Positions 39,178-47,200 of a stretch of 64,000 nucleotides of DNA are shown here, piece by piece. The notes below the pieces were generated by a model. The model searched no databases. It worked only from the letters and a program-made list of their open reading frames with translations, and had not been told where the DNA came from. The stretch comes from a bacterium (GTDB lineage Bacteria > Desulfobacterota > Binatia > HRBIN30 > CADEER01), in assembly GCA_019637795.1 (NCBI GenBank), contig JAHBUY010000004.1, positions 558,001-622,000 on the forward strand, written 5' to 3'. Each line of letters opens with the position of its first letter. Position 1 is the stretch's first letter. Position numbers and translations under genes: made by a program.

Positions 39178-39890
39178 CCGCGCACCTGCCGCGCTTCGCC
39201 ATCGCCGCGCCGGCCGCGGTCGGCGACGTCGTCACCCTGGCCGGCGACGAGGCTCGCCATGCCCGCGTCCGCCGCCTGGCCGTGGGCGAGGCGGTGGCGC
39301 TCTCCGACGAACGCGGCCACAGTTGCATCGGCGAGGTGCAGGCCGTCCGGCGCGACCAGGTCGCGGTGCGCGTCACCGCCGTGAACCCGCTCGACGACGG
39401 CGAGTCGGCGCTCGACCTCACCCTGGCGATCGGCCTGCTCAAGGCCGACAAGCTCGACTGGGTGATCGAGAAGGCGACCGAGCTCGGGGTCACCCGGATC
39501 CAGCCCTTCGCCAGCACCCACACCCTGGCGCAGCCCTCCGCGGCGCGGCGGACGCGCTGGCAGCAGGTGGCGCGCAGCGCCGCCAAGCAGTGCGGCCGCT
39601 CGCGCGTGCCGGCGGTGGCCGCGCCGTGTCCGCTCGCGACCGTGCTGACAGGCGACGCGACGCGCCTCCTGCTCGCCGAACACGGCGCCACCGTCGCGCT
39701 CGCCGCCGTCGAGGCCGCGCCACCGATCACGCTCATCGTCGGCGCCGAGGGCGGCTTCTCCGAGCCGGAGCTGGCGACGGCGCGCGCGTCCGGAGCCCTC
39801 CTGATCGGCCTCGGCCGGCGCATTCTGCGCGCCGAAACCGCCGCCATCGCCGCCGTCGCCCTCTGCCAGGCGCGGTGGGGCGACCTGTGA
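39174..39890 (+). CDS. rsmE: 16S rRNA (uracil-1498-N3)-methyltransferase
   Basis: A 238-residue SPOUT-class enzyme that methylates U1498 of 16S rRNA. It starts at GTG overlapping the prmA stop. An N-terminal PUA-like part (HLPRFAIAA..., DEARHARVRRLAVGEAV) leads to KLDWVIEKATELGVTRIQPF. The C-terminal knot reads IVGAEGGFSEPELATARASG and LGRRILRAETAAIAAVAL, which bind SAM. The prmA-rsmE pair is a common operon. Confidence 0.95.
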   Translation: MTAHLPRFAIAAPAAVGDVVTLAGDEARHARVRRLAVGEAVALSDERGHSCIGEVQAVRRDQVAVRVTAVNPLDDGESALDLTLAIGLLKADKLDWVIEKATELGVTRIQPFASTHTLAQPSAARRTRWQQVARSAAKQCGRSRVPAVAAPCPLATVLTGDATRLLLAEHGATVALAAVEAAPPITLIVGAEGGFSEPELATARASGALLIGLGRRILRAETAAIAAVALCQARWGDL

Positions 39891-39934
39891 CCGCCGCGGT
39901 GCGCCGCCGCGCGCCACTGTGGTAGGACTCGCCC

Positions 39935-40900
39935 ATGCCGTTGCGCTTCGCCTTCGTCATGGATCCGATCGAGCGGATCCTGCCCGACAAGGACACCACG
40001 TTCATGTTCATGCTCGAGTCCGGTCGGCGCGGACACGAGGTCTGGTACCTGCAGCTCGACGACCTCTTCATCGAGCGCACCGTGCCGCACGCGCGCGCGC
40101 GCCGCCTCGAGGTGCGGCGGCCGACCGTCGACGACCCGGCGCACCACCATCTGTACGAAGAGCGGGTGCAGCGGTTGGACGCCTTCGACGCCGTGTTCAT
40201 GCGCAAGGATCCGCCGTTCGACCTCGCCTTCTTCTTCGCCACCCACGCGCTGTCGCTGGTCGACCCGCGCCGGACGCTGGTGATCAACGCGCCGCGCGGC
40301 CTGCGCGACGCCAACGAGAAGCTCTACGCCCTGCACTTCCCCGACGTCATCCCCGACAGCCTGGTCAGCAGCGACCACCAGCGCCTGAAGGCGTTCATGG
40401 CCGAGCTCGGCGGCGAGATGATCGTCAAGCCGCTCGACGGCGCCGGCGGCGCCGGCGTCTTCCACCTGCGCGCCGGCGATCGCAACCTCAATGCCATCCT
40501 CGAGGCGGCGACGCTCGACGGCCGGCGGCAGATCATGGCCCAGCGCTACCTGCCGGAGATCCGCCAGGGCGACAAACGCATCATCGTGCTCGACGGCGAG
40601 CCGCTCGGCGCCGTGCTGCGGGTGCCGCGCGAAGACGAGACGCGCGGCAACATCCACGTCGGCGGCGCCACCGTGCGGGCGCCGCTCAGCGCGCGCGATC
40701 GCGCCATCTGCGCCCGCCTGGCGCCGCGCCTGCGCGAGGACGGCCTGTGGTTCGTCGGCCTCGACGTCATCGGCGACTGGCTCACCGAGGTGAACGTCAC
40801 CAGCCCGACCGGCATCCAGGAGATCAACGCCCTCGACGGCGTCGCCCTGGAACGGCCGGTCATCGACTTCGTCGAGCAGCGCGTCGCCGCGCTGCGCTGA
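39935..40900 (+). CDS. gshB: Glutathione synthetase (ATP-grasp)
   Basis: A 321-residue ATP-grasp ligase that joins gamma-Glu-Cys and Gly. It has FVMDPIERILPDKDTTFMFM at the N-terminus, the DPPFD block with MRKDPPFDLAF, NAPRGLRDANEKLYALHFPD, and VKPLDGAGGAGVFHL in the ATP site. The C-terminal ADP/metal motif is LTEVNVTSPTGIQEINALDG. These are standard for proteobacterial GshB. gshA is not in view. It follows rsmE by 44 bp, on the same strand. Confidence 0.96.
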   Translation: MPLRFAFVMDPIERILPDKDTTFMFMLESGRRGHEVWYLQLDDLFIERTVPHARARRLEVRRPTVDDPAHHHLYEERVQRLDAFDAVFMRKDPPFDLAFFFATHALSLVDPRRTLVINAPRGLRDANEKLYALHFPDVIPDSLVSSDHQRLKAFMAELGGEMIVKPLDGAGGAGVFHLRAGDRNLNAILEAATLDGRRQIMAQRYLPEIRQGDKRIIVLDGEPLGAVLRVPREDETRGNIHVGGATVRAPLSARDRAICARLAPRLREDGLWFVGLDVIGDWLTEVNVTSPTGIQEINALDGVALERPVIDFVEQRVAALR

Positions 40901-40930
40901 GGCGCCGGTAGTGTGCTGATCTGAGCCCAC

Positions 40931-41103
40931 GTGACGAAAACATTTCACCACGGAGGCACGGAGACACGGAGTCACCTGGACAAGAGGGGGTTCGGTCGAG
41001 ATCCGCAACGCCATCAGCAATGGCCATAAGGATCGCACCCACCCGCCATTCCGACGCTGCACCCTCCGTGTCTCCGTGCCTCCGTGGTGAAGGTCTTTTG
41101 TCG
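40931..41103. repeat. Intergenic inverted repeat (CTCCGTG family)
   Basis: Left arm 40931-40971 (GACGAAAACATTTCACCACGG..., GGAGACACGGAG) pairs with right arm 41060-41103 (CTCCGTGTCTCCGTGCCTCC, GTGGTGAAGGTCTTTTGTC). The ~88-nt centre is unrelated to the other copies. The arms match those at 6603-6776 nearly base for base. The gap 40901-41189 between gshB and the glycosyltransferase gene is otherwise empty. Confidence 0.85.
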
Positions 41104-41189
41104 TATCGAGGTTAGGACAGTACCGAGCCGCCGCATCGGCGCCCCGCATCGGCTTGCCCTACGCATCGCGCCTGGGATAGCGGGCGGCG

Positions 41190-41933
41190 GTGACTGCTTC
41201 GGGGTCTCTGCACGTCCTCCTGCCGGCGTTCAACGAGGCGGAGAGCCTGCCGGCGCTGCTGCCGGAGCTGGCGCGCGTGCTGGCGGCGCTGCCGCGCCGC
41301 GCGCGCGTCGTCGTGGTCGACGACGGCAGCAGCGACGGCACCGCCGAGGTGGCGCGGCGCCACGGCACGGGCCTGGACCTGCAGCTCGTGCGCCACCCGC
41401 AGAACCAGGGGCTCGGCAGCGCGCTGCGCGACGGCCTGCGCTACGTGCTCGCGGACGCGCCCGATGACGCGGTGGTGGTGGTGATGGACGCCGACGACAG
41501 CCACCCGCCGGCGCTCATCCCGCGCCTGCTGGACGGCATCGACGCCGGCGCCGACGTGGTCATCGCCTCGCGCTTCCGGCGCGGCGCCCGCCTGGTCGGC
41601 ATTCCCTGGCGCCGCCGCATCCTGTCGCGCGGCGCCTCGCTGTTGCTGGCGCTCCTGGCGCCGGTGCGTGGCGTGCGCGACGCGACCGGCGGCTTCCGCG
41701 CCTACCGGGCGTCGGCCCTGCGCCGGGCGGCGGCGGCGCGCGGCGGCACGCTGGTCGCGGTCGACGGCTTCGGCTGCATGGTCGACGTGCTGCTCGCCCT
41801 CGACGCGGTCGGCGCGCGCGTCAGCGAGGTCCCGATCGAGCTGCGCTACGATCGCAAGCGGAGCACCAGCAAGATGCCGATCTGGGCGACCGTCCGCGAG
41901 ACGATCCGGCTCGCCCGGGGGCGGCGGCGGTGA
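41190..41933 (+). CDS. GT2-family glycosyltransferase (polyprenyl-phosphate sugar synthase-like)
   Basis: A 247-residue GT-A glycosyltransferase, GTG start. Motifs are HVLLPAFNEAESLPALLPEL, VVVVDDGSSDGTAEVARR, VVVMDADDSHPPALIPRLLD (DXD-like metal site), ASRFRRGARLVG and TGGFRAYRASALRRA. This set resembles dolichyl-/undecaprenyl-phosphate mannose or glucose synthases but lacks a C-terminal membrane domain. It is followed after 15 bp by a polytopic protein that could use the polyprenyl-linked sugar. The acceptor is unproven. Confidence 0.85.
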   Translation: MTASGSLHVLLPAFNEAESLPALLPELARVLAALPRRARVVVVDDGSSDGTAEVARRHGTGLDLQLVRHPQNQGLGSALRDGLRYVLADAPDDAVVVVMDADDSHPPALIPRLLDGIDAGADVVIASRFRRGARLVGIPWRRRILSRGASLLLALLAPVRGVRDATGGFRAYRASALRRAAAARGGTLVAVDGFGCMVDVLLALDAVGARVSEVPIELRYDRKRSTSKMPIWATVRETIRLARGRRR

Positions 41934-41948
41934 CGCGCGCCTGAATCG

Positions 41949-44060
41949 ATGCGGGACCGGGAATCGCACCGGACGCGGCGTCGGCATCGCCTCATCGACG
42001 CCCCACGCGCCGAGCGCATCGCTGATGCGCCCCTGGCGCCGTTGCGGCGCGCGCTCCTCTCCCTCCTGTTCGCCGCCGGAGTCCTCTCCACCCCCGTGCC
42101 GGCGGCCGCCGCGACGCCGTGCGACGTCGACGCCGTGCGCGCCGCCGCGGTCGCCGCGTTCCCGACCTTCACCGTCGCCGACGTGCGAGCGCAGGGCGGC
42201 GTCGTCACCCTGCTGCTCACCAGCCGAGCCGAGATCGGCACCTTCGCCCTGGCGCTGCACGCGACCGGCGGCCAGCTCTACACGTCGCAGATGGCCGTGC
42301 GCCTGAGCGACGCCGACCGCGGCCTCGCCAACGCCCAGGTCGGCGCGCTCTTCGACGACACCGCGCTGCGCGGCCTGCTCCTCGCCTGCGGCGCGGAGGC
42401 GGCCTTCGCGCGCCCGGAGGACCGCGACCGCGCGATGCGGGCGGCGATCGAGGCGGCGTTGGCGATGCAGGATCGCGGCGCCGATCGGACGCCGCGGGCG
42501 TCAGCCGCCGAGGCGGCCGTCGTCGTCGGCGCCCTGCTGTGCGGCATCGTCATCGCCGCCTGGCCGTGGCGCGCCGGCGGCGCGGACCTGCGAGCGCTGG
42601 TACCGCCGGCGCTCGATGCCGCGCTGCTGGTCGCGATCGCCGCCGCCGGGGTCGCCGTCGCGCTGCGCATCGCGAGCCAGATGGCCGCCGAGATCGACGA
42701 GGTCGTCACCCTCGCCGCCCGCGGCGAGGATTTCAGCTTCCTGGTCTCGTGGGCGCCGGGCGGCGAGCCCTTCAATCCACCGGGCGCGGCGACGCTCTTC
42801 GCCGCCTGGCTGCGGCTCTTCGACGGCTTCCTGGCGGCGCGGCTGCTGTCCATCGCCCTCATCCCGCTGACCGCCGTCGCCGCCTACCGGGCGGGCGTCG
42901 GCCTCGCCGGCCGGGTGGCCGGTCTGTGCTTCGCCGCCCTGGTGGTGAGCGCCCCGGCGTATCTGCGCCTGGCGGCGATCGCGCGCGCCTATGCCCTGAT
43001 CGCCCTCGTGCTGTGTCTGCTGCTGGCGGCGGTGCGCGGGCCGCGGACGCGTCCGTCGCGCGGCGTCGCCGTGGCGCTCGCCGCCATCGCCGCGCTGTGG
43101 ACCAGCTACCTCCTGTGGCCGCTCGCCGCGGCCGCGCCCTGGCTCGCCGGACTGGCGCGCCGCGATCGCCTCCGCGTCGGCGGCGCCCTCGCCGTCGTCG
43201 CCGCCGCCCTGGTGCCGCGCATCCTCGCCGGCGTCGGCGAAGCGCGCGCCAAGAGCGGCACGTTCGAGCTCGCCGGCGCGCTCGACACGCTGGCGCACGC
43301 TCTGGCCAGCGCCGCCCAGGCGACGCCGCTGGTGATGGCAACGCCTCCGGCGGGGCAGTGGTGGAGCGCCCTCTGCGTCGGGCTGGCGCTGTTGGGGATG
43401 GGCGGCTGGCTCTGGTGGCAGCGCCGACCGCGCGCCCTGCTCCAGCAGGCGATCGTCGTCGGCCTGGCGTTCCTGCCGCTGGCGGCGCTGCTGAGCGGCG
43501 GGCACGGCATTCGCGACCGCCACGCCCTGGGGCTGCAGATCGTCTTGGCCTGGGTCCTGGCCGGCGCGCTGGCGCTGATGCTCACCGCCGCCGCGCGCTC
43601 GCTGCGCGCCTGGGGCGCGACGGCGCTGGCCGCGTTGGCTGCCCTCAGTTGGTCCGGCACCACGACCGTCCTCCAGCTCACCGCCGATTGGCCGCCGGAG
43701 CTGGCGCGGCACGCCCGCGACGCGGACGTGGTCGTCATCGTCCCCACCTGGGCTGAGGGCACCGTCCACGCCATGCTGACCGGCCGCGCCGCCGAGGGCA
43801 GCGACACCTTCCGCATGCCCCCGATCTGCCCGCTCGGCACCGAGAAATACTGCCGCCACGCCGCCAACCTGCGCAGCGTCGCGGTGGATCAGCCGAGCGC
43901 CGAGCTGGTGGACGCGGTGGCCGGGTATCCGCGCAGCCTCTGGTTGTTCGACACCGCGCACCTGGCGATGACGGAGGCGCTACAGGGCTGCGACCGCTTC
44001 ATCGCGACGCCCAACTGGACCGCCTTCGACTGCCGCGGCGCGGCGCTGCGCCGCGAGTGA
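41949..44060 (+). CDS. Large polytopic membrane protein, GT-C glycosyltransferase-like
   Basis: A 703-residue protein. A signal-like segment at ~34-53 (LLSLLFAAGVLSTPVPAAAA) is followed by a ~120-residue soluble domain (CDVDAVRAAAVAAFPTFTVA...). About ten transmembrane helices follow from residue ~180. The first long extracytoplasmic loop holds SQMAAEIDEVVTLAARGED and SWAPGGEPFNPPGAATLFAA, reminiscent of the acidic-residue catalytic loop of PMT/ArnT-type GT-C enzymes. A C-terminal periplasmic part has CPLGTEKYCRHAAN. The paired GT2 gene upstream supports a lipid-linked-sugar transferase. The family assignment is tentative. Confidence 0.55.
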   Translation: MRDRESHRTRRRHRLIDAPRAERIADAPLAPLRRALLSLLFAAGVLSTPVPAAAATPCDVDAVRAAAVAAFPTFTVADVRAQGGVVTLLLTSRAEIGTFALALHATGGQLYTSQMAVRLSDADRGLANAQVGALFDDTALRGLLLACGAEAAFARPEDRDRAMRAAIEAALAMQDRGADRTPRASAAEAAVVVGALLCGIVIAAWPWRAGGADLRALVPPALDAALLVAIAAAGVAVALRIASQMAAEIDEVVTLAARGEDFSFLVSWAPGGEPFNPPGAATLFAAWLRLFDGFLAARLLSIALIPLTAVAAYRAGVGLAGRVAGLCFAALVVSAPAYLRLAAIARAYALIALVLCLLLAAVRGPRTRPSRGVAVALAAIAALWTSYLLWPLAAAAPWLAGLARRDRLRVGGALAVVAAALVPRILAGVGEARAKSGTFELAGALDTLAHALASAAQATPLVMATPPAGQWWSALCVGLALLGMGGWLWWQRRPRALLQQAIVVGLAFLPLAALLSGGHGIRDRHALGLQIVLAWVLAGALALMLTAAARSLRAWGATALAALAALSWSGTTTVLQLTADWPPELARHARDADVVVIVPTWAEGTVHAMLTGRAAEGSDTFRMPPICPLGTEKYCRHAANLRSVAVDQPSAELVDAVAGYPRSLWLFDTAHLAMTEALQGCDRFIATPNWTAFDCRGAALRRE

Positions 44061-44110
44061 TCGCCGCCGCCGCCAACCATTCGCCGGCGCCCAGCCCCCT
44101 GCACCGTGTC

Positions 44111-44139
44111 TTGACCGACCCGAGCCCCCCGGGTAACTA
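44111..44139 (+). promoter_or_regulatory. sigma70-type promoter of tRNA-Phe
   Basis: TTGACC (44111-44116), a 17-bp spacer and TAACTA (44134-44139) lie 21 nt before the tRNA. A GC-rich discriminator follows, as in stringently controlled stable RNA promoters. Confidence 0.75.
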
Positions 44140-44160
44140 CGCGGACTCACCCCGCCGCGC

Positions 44161-44233
44161 GGGCAGGTAGCTCAGTTGGTAGAGCAAGGGACTGAAAATC
44201 CCTGTGTCGGCAGTTCGATTCTGCCCCTGCCCA
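44161..44233 (+). tRNA. tRNA-Phe (GAA)
   Basis: A 73-nt cloverleaf. The acceptor stem GGGCAGG pairs with CCTGCCC, discriminator A. The D-arm is TAGCTCAGTTGGTAGAGC. Anticodon arm GGGA-CTGAAAA-TCCC gives GAA for Phe. The T-arm is CGGCAG-TTCGATT-CTGCC. CCA is not encoded in full (ACC follows). The 3' 43 nt and 6 nt beyond are repeated exactly at 46627-46675, so it is the integration site of a small element. Confidence 0.96.
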
Positions 44234-44795
44234 CCTTCTTCTTCAGCAACTTGCGCTGCGCGGCGTCGGCCTCTACCACGGGGCTGGTGTAGTTCTGGTG
44301 TAATCGCGTCCTGACCGACAGCGTTGGCTCTGCCGGCAAACGGTACGCGATTCGCCGCTGGAGCTTGTCCATCGCAGCTTGAATGTGATCGCCGTTGGCG
44401 TGCGCGTACTGGGCGACCATCCGCAGCGTCCGGTGCCCAGAGATGCGCGCCACCGTCGGCAGGTCCACGCCGGCTTGCACCAAGTGGGTGATTGCCGTGT
44501 GGCGCAGGCAGTGGGGTGTGACCTGTTCGGGATCGAGTCCGGCCGCTTCCACTACCCGCCGGAACGCCTTCCGAATCGTCACGGTGCGGCCCGCCTTCGC
44601 CGCCGCCGACGGAAACAGCCAGGGCGTCTCGCTATCGAGCGAACCCAGAAGAGGCCGCAGGAACTCCACTGTCAATCGGCGTCGCGGCCGTAGCCCAGCG
44701 TCACCTTGCTCCCCCTGACGTGCTTCTGTAAGCGTCACCGCGGCCGAGCATCCGGGGTTGGTTGGTGACTCTCTAGAGCGGTGCGTGCGATCCAT
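44172..44795 (-). pseudogene. Tyrosine recombinase (integrase), C-terminal catalytic remnant
   Basis: The open frame has ~207 codons, but only about 44245-44690 resembles an integrase. TPHCLRHTAITHLVQAGVDL (HxLRH), ARISGHRTLRMVAQYAHANG (GH and the nucleophile Tyr) are the last catalytic motifs. The first catalytic Arg, the core-binding domain and any arm-binding domain are missing; full integrases have ~350-400 residues. The frame ends RGRIELPTQGFSVPCSTN by reading into the tRNA-Phe sequence, a hallmark of tRNA-Phe integrases. The 5' end overlaps the mrr start, so loss of the N-terminal half is real and not a sequencing cut. Confidence 0.85.
44191..44239. repeat. Attachment-site direct repeat, tRNA-side copy
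   Basis: 49 bp identical to 46627-46675: starts at ACTGAAAATCCCTG in the anticodon loop and runs through the tRNA 3' end to CCACCTTCT. The identity stops abruptly on both sides, as for site-specific recombination within a tRNA gene. Confidence 0.9.
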
Positions 44796-45702
44796 GGCGA
44801 TCCCTGACTTTCAGGCGCTAATGCTTCCGGTACTTCGCCGTCTCGGCGACGGTCAGGAGCACGCCCTTCGTGAACTTGTGGCTGCCATCTCGGACGAGTT
44901 TCGGCTCACGCCCGAAGAACGCGCCCAACCCTTACCGAGCGGAACGCAACCGATCATCACCAATCGGGTTGCGTGGGCGAAGACGTTCTTGCAGAAGGCT
45001 GGCCTCGTTGAGCCAGTCCGTCGCGGGGTTGCACGCATCTCTCAACGTGGGATCGACGTGCTAGCCCAGAAGCCATCTCGGATCGACATGAAGTTCCTGC
45101 AGCAGTTCCCCGAGTATGTCGCGTTCCGTGCGATTCGCCGCGAAAAGCCCGAAGCCACAGACGATGACGAGGACACGACGACGGCGACCCCGGAGGAAGC
45201 ACTTGAAGGGGCCTATCAGCGGCTCCGCGCCGAACTCGAAACCGAGGTGCTGGATCAAGTGAAGAAGGCCACGCCGGCCTTCTTCGAGCGCCTAGTGATC
45301 CGAGTGCTGGTCGCAATGGGCTACGGAGGGACCCTCTCGGAAGCGGGGAAGGTCATCGGTGGAAGCGGCGACGAAGGCATCGATGGGATCATCAAGGAGG
45401 ATCGCCTCGGCCTCGACGTGATCTACGTCCAGGCGAAGCGGTGGGAGAATCCGGTTGGTCGACCGGAGGTCCAGAAGTTCGCCGGGGCACTGCAAGGGCA
45501 GCGGGCGCGGAAGGGTATTCTGCTGACCACGTCGACATTCACCCGCGAGGCTCAGGAATTTGCGCTCAGAATCGACAGCCGCGTTGTCCTCGTCGACGGG
45601 CCAACGCTGGCCTCCCTAATGGTCGACCACAATGTCGGCGTCTCCCCCGTCCGGTCATTCGACCTGAAGCGCATCGACTCGGACTTCTTCAGCGAGGAAT
45701 AG
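44794..45702 (+). CDS. Mrr-type restriction endonuclease
   Basis: A 302-residue nuclease of the Mrr (type IV) group. ATG 44794 gives MAIPDFQALMLPVLRRLGDG. The N-terminal ~90 residues form the Mrr winged-helix domain (ALRELVAAISDEFRLTPEER, AWAKTFLQKAGLVEPVRRG). The C-terminal PD-(D/E)xK domain runs from FFERLVIRVLVAMGYGG, with catalytic GDEGIDGII (Asp ~195) and VIYVQAKRW (Q-x-K ~213). GILLTTSTFTREAQEFA follows. E. coli Mrr cleaves methylated DNA and responds to high pressure. No methyltransferase is adjacent, consistent with modification-dependent cutting. It is cargo of the tRNA-Phe element. Confidence 0.93.
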   Translation: MAIPDFQALMLPVLRRLGDGQEHALRELVAAISDEFRLTPEERAQPLPSGTQPIITNRVAWAKTFLQKAGLVEPVRRGVARISQRGIDVLAQKPSRIDMKFLQQFPEYVAFRAIRREKPEATDDDEDTTTATPEEALEGAYQRLRAELETEVLDQVKKATPAFFERLVIRVLVAMGYGGTLSEAGKVIGGSGDEGIDGIIKEDRLGLDVIYVQAKRWENPVGRPEVQKFAGALQGQRARKGILLTTSTFTREAQEFALRIDSRVVLVDGPTLASLMVDHNVGVSPVRSFDLKRIDSDFFSEE

Positions 45703-45843
45703 CGATTCTGCGATAATCCTCCGGGCCTTCTGGTTCATGCCGATCCGCTCTGTGACGAGATGACAGCCTGAATCGACGGGCAAGGGAGTGCAGTGAGTGA
45801 TGGCAGATAAGGGACCCACTCCAGCCGGACCAAGGCCGTAGCC

Positions 45844-46461
45844 GTGAGCACTGAAGGCCCAACCTCCCCGAGCGGCCTGAAGTTCTATTGGCTGGAAGAG
45901 TACCTGTTCGTCGACGTGCGCCGGCGCTTTCAGGCCGACAGGCAGCTCAGCGCCTTCGACTTCTTCTCAATCATCATCTGGAAGTCGAACCGCTCCAAGT
46001 CCAAGGTCGCGCGCCGACTGCTCGACAAGCACAAGGAGCACGGGGACTTGGAGGCGATCGTCCGCAAGCTGACACGCGACCTCGCCGACGCATCGGACAA
46101 GTTGGCCTGCATCATGGAGACGTGGGGGTTTTGGTTGCCGCTCGCGTCCGCGATTCTCACGGTGCTCTGGCCGGACGAATTCACCGTCTTTGATGTCCGC
46201 GCCTGTGAAGCCCTGAGGGGCTTGGGGAAGGAGGACTTCTCGAAGCTGGCAAGTCGCACGTACTCACCGACCCTGGCCGCGGACTATCGGCGGTTCGTTG
46301 GTGCCGTCCGGTCCGTAGAGGCCGAGGGACTGACCAAGCTGCGCGACAAGGATCGGCACCTGTGGGGGGAGTCGGCCCGCGACCAGTTGGAGCGCGACAT
46401 CGCCAACGGGTTTGTGAAGAGTCCGTCGGCACAAGAGACACCCAGCTCCAAACCGGAGTAG
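45844..46461 (+). CDS. Unknown 205-residue protein, cargo of the tRNA-Phe element
   Basis: A soluble, helix-rich protein starting at GTG 45844 (no strong ribosome site). I do not recognise the family. Strongly patterned blocks are LKFYWLEEYLFVDVRRRFQA, FDFFSIIIWKSNRSKSKVAR, AILTVLWPDEFTVFDVRACE and KDRHLWGESARDQLERD. The last two recall the conserved Asp-containing turn of helix-hairpin-helix base-excision folds, but this is weak. There is no signal peptide or membrane helix. It lies 142 bp after mrr on the same strand, so it may be a partner, a regulator or an independent defence gene. Confidence 0.75.
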   Translation: MSTEGPTSPSGLKFYWLEEYLFVDVRRRFQADRQLSAFDFFSIIIWKSNRSKSKVARRLLDKHKEHGDLEAIVRKLTRDLADASDKLACIMETWGFWLPLASAILTVLWPDEFTVFDVRACEALRGLGKEDFSKLASRTYSPTLAADYRRFVGAVRSVEAEGLTKLRDKDRHLWGESARDQLERDIANGFVKSPSAQETPSSKPE

Positions 46462-46626
46462 TGCGGAGTGGCCGGCACCCGGTGTAATTCCGGTGAAATC
46501 TCGCCCGGAAAAACCGGGGCGCATGAGGAAACGGCGGGAACGCACCTCGGGTGTCGTCCGGCCGAAGCCCTTGAAAGAAGAACTGTTCAGGGTTTCGAGG
46601 AATTCTTGGGAACACCCAGCTCACAC

Positions 46627-46675
46627 ACTGAAAATCCCTGTGTCGGCAGTTCGATTCTGCCCCTGCCCACCTTCT
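46627..46675. repeat. Attachment-site direct repeat, distal copy
   Basis: Exact 49-bp copy of 44191-44239, the 3' half of tRNA-Phe. The 5' half of the tRNA is missing, so this is not a functional tRNA gene. It marks the outer end of the integrated element. The gap from 46462 to 46626 and the 111 bp after it show no gene. Confidence 0.9.
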
Positions 46676-46786
46676 CTCCCGGCGAAATCCGGAGGTTGAA
46701 CTTCGGGCGCGCGAGGCGGCGGCGCGTCGGCCCCGGCGGGAGCGCCAATCCTGAAGATCCCCGCGCCGGCGGGGCGATGTCGAACC

Positions 46787-47200
46787 CTACAGCCCGATGT
46801 GTTCCTGTGTCAGGCCGGCGACCGCCGCGAACTCCGGGTCCTTGTGAACCAGGACGGCCTGGCGCAGGACGGCGGTGGCGGCGATCCAGGCGTCGGCGAC
46901 CGACAGGCCGCCCCGCTGCTTGATGCGGGCCGCTTCGACGAGGATCGCCGGCTCGCAGCTCACCCAGTGGAGGGGTAGGGCATCGAGCAGCCGCAATGCC
47001 GACGCGGCAGCCTCGTCCCCTTCACTCGCCGCAATGCGGTAGAGCAGCTCCATGCGCGTCATGAACGACACGTACGCGCTGGCTCGCCGTTTGCGCACCG
47101 CATCGACGATCCGATGCACCCGCTCGGCGCCCGCCTCGTCGTCGCGCAGCGCCAGGATCGCCGAGGTGTCGAGCACGTAGCTCGGACCTCGACTAGGCAT
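46787..47200 (-). CDS. PIN-domain ribonuclease toxin (VapC-like)
   Basis: A 137-residue PIN-domain protein, a magnesium-dependent RNase that acts as toxin. The first catalytic Asp is in YVLDTSAILALRDDEAG, a Glu in TRMELLYRIA (~residue 52), and the later Asp pair in LSVADAWIAATAVL, with HKDPEF closing the site. The start lies within the end of the antitoxin gene (8-nt overlap), the usual antitoxin-toxin order. It is just outside the tRNA-Phe element boundary. Confidence 0.92.
   Translation of the reverse strand: MPSRGPSYVLDTSAILALRDDEAGAERVHRIVDAVRKRRASAYVSFMTRMELLYRIAASEGDEAAASALRLLDALPLHWVSCEPAILVEAARIKQRGGLSVADAWIAATAVLRQAVLVHKDPEFAAVAGLTQEHIGL

Larger units (their letters stand above)
44191..46675. 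mobile_element. Mini integrative element in tRNA-Phe (~2.44 kb) carrying an Mrr-type nuclease
   Basis: The element lies between two identical 49-bp repeats, the first inside tRNA-Phe. The repeat unit is 2,436 bp. It holds a 5'-truncated tyrosine integrase at the tRNA end (minus), an Mrr-type endonuclease and an unknown 205-residue gene (both plus). Base composition is visibly less GC-rich than the host, with more A/T-ending codons. The integrase lacks its N-terminal half, so the element is either a deletion derivative or depends on an integrase in trans. Confidence 0.85.

Noticed and set aside
45800..45843. Short leader peptide (13 codons) before the unknown island gene
   Set aside because: No ribosome site and no pattern of rare or regulatory codons; likely chance.
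46627..46675. Second tRNA-Phe gene
   Set aside because: Only the 3' half is present and no acceptor 5' strand or D-arm; it is an attachment-site copy.
46468..46923. A 151-codon plus-strand frame across the distal att repeat
   Set aside because: It has no ribosome site or codon bias, crosses a recombination boundary and overlaps the end of the PIN toxin gene.
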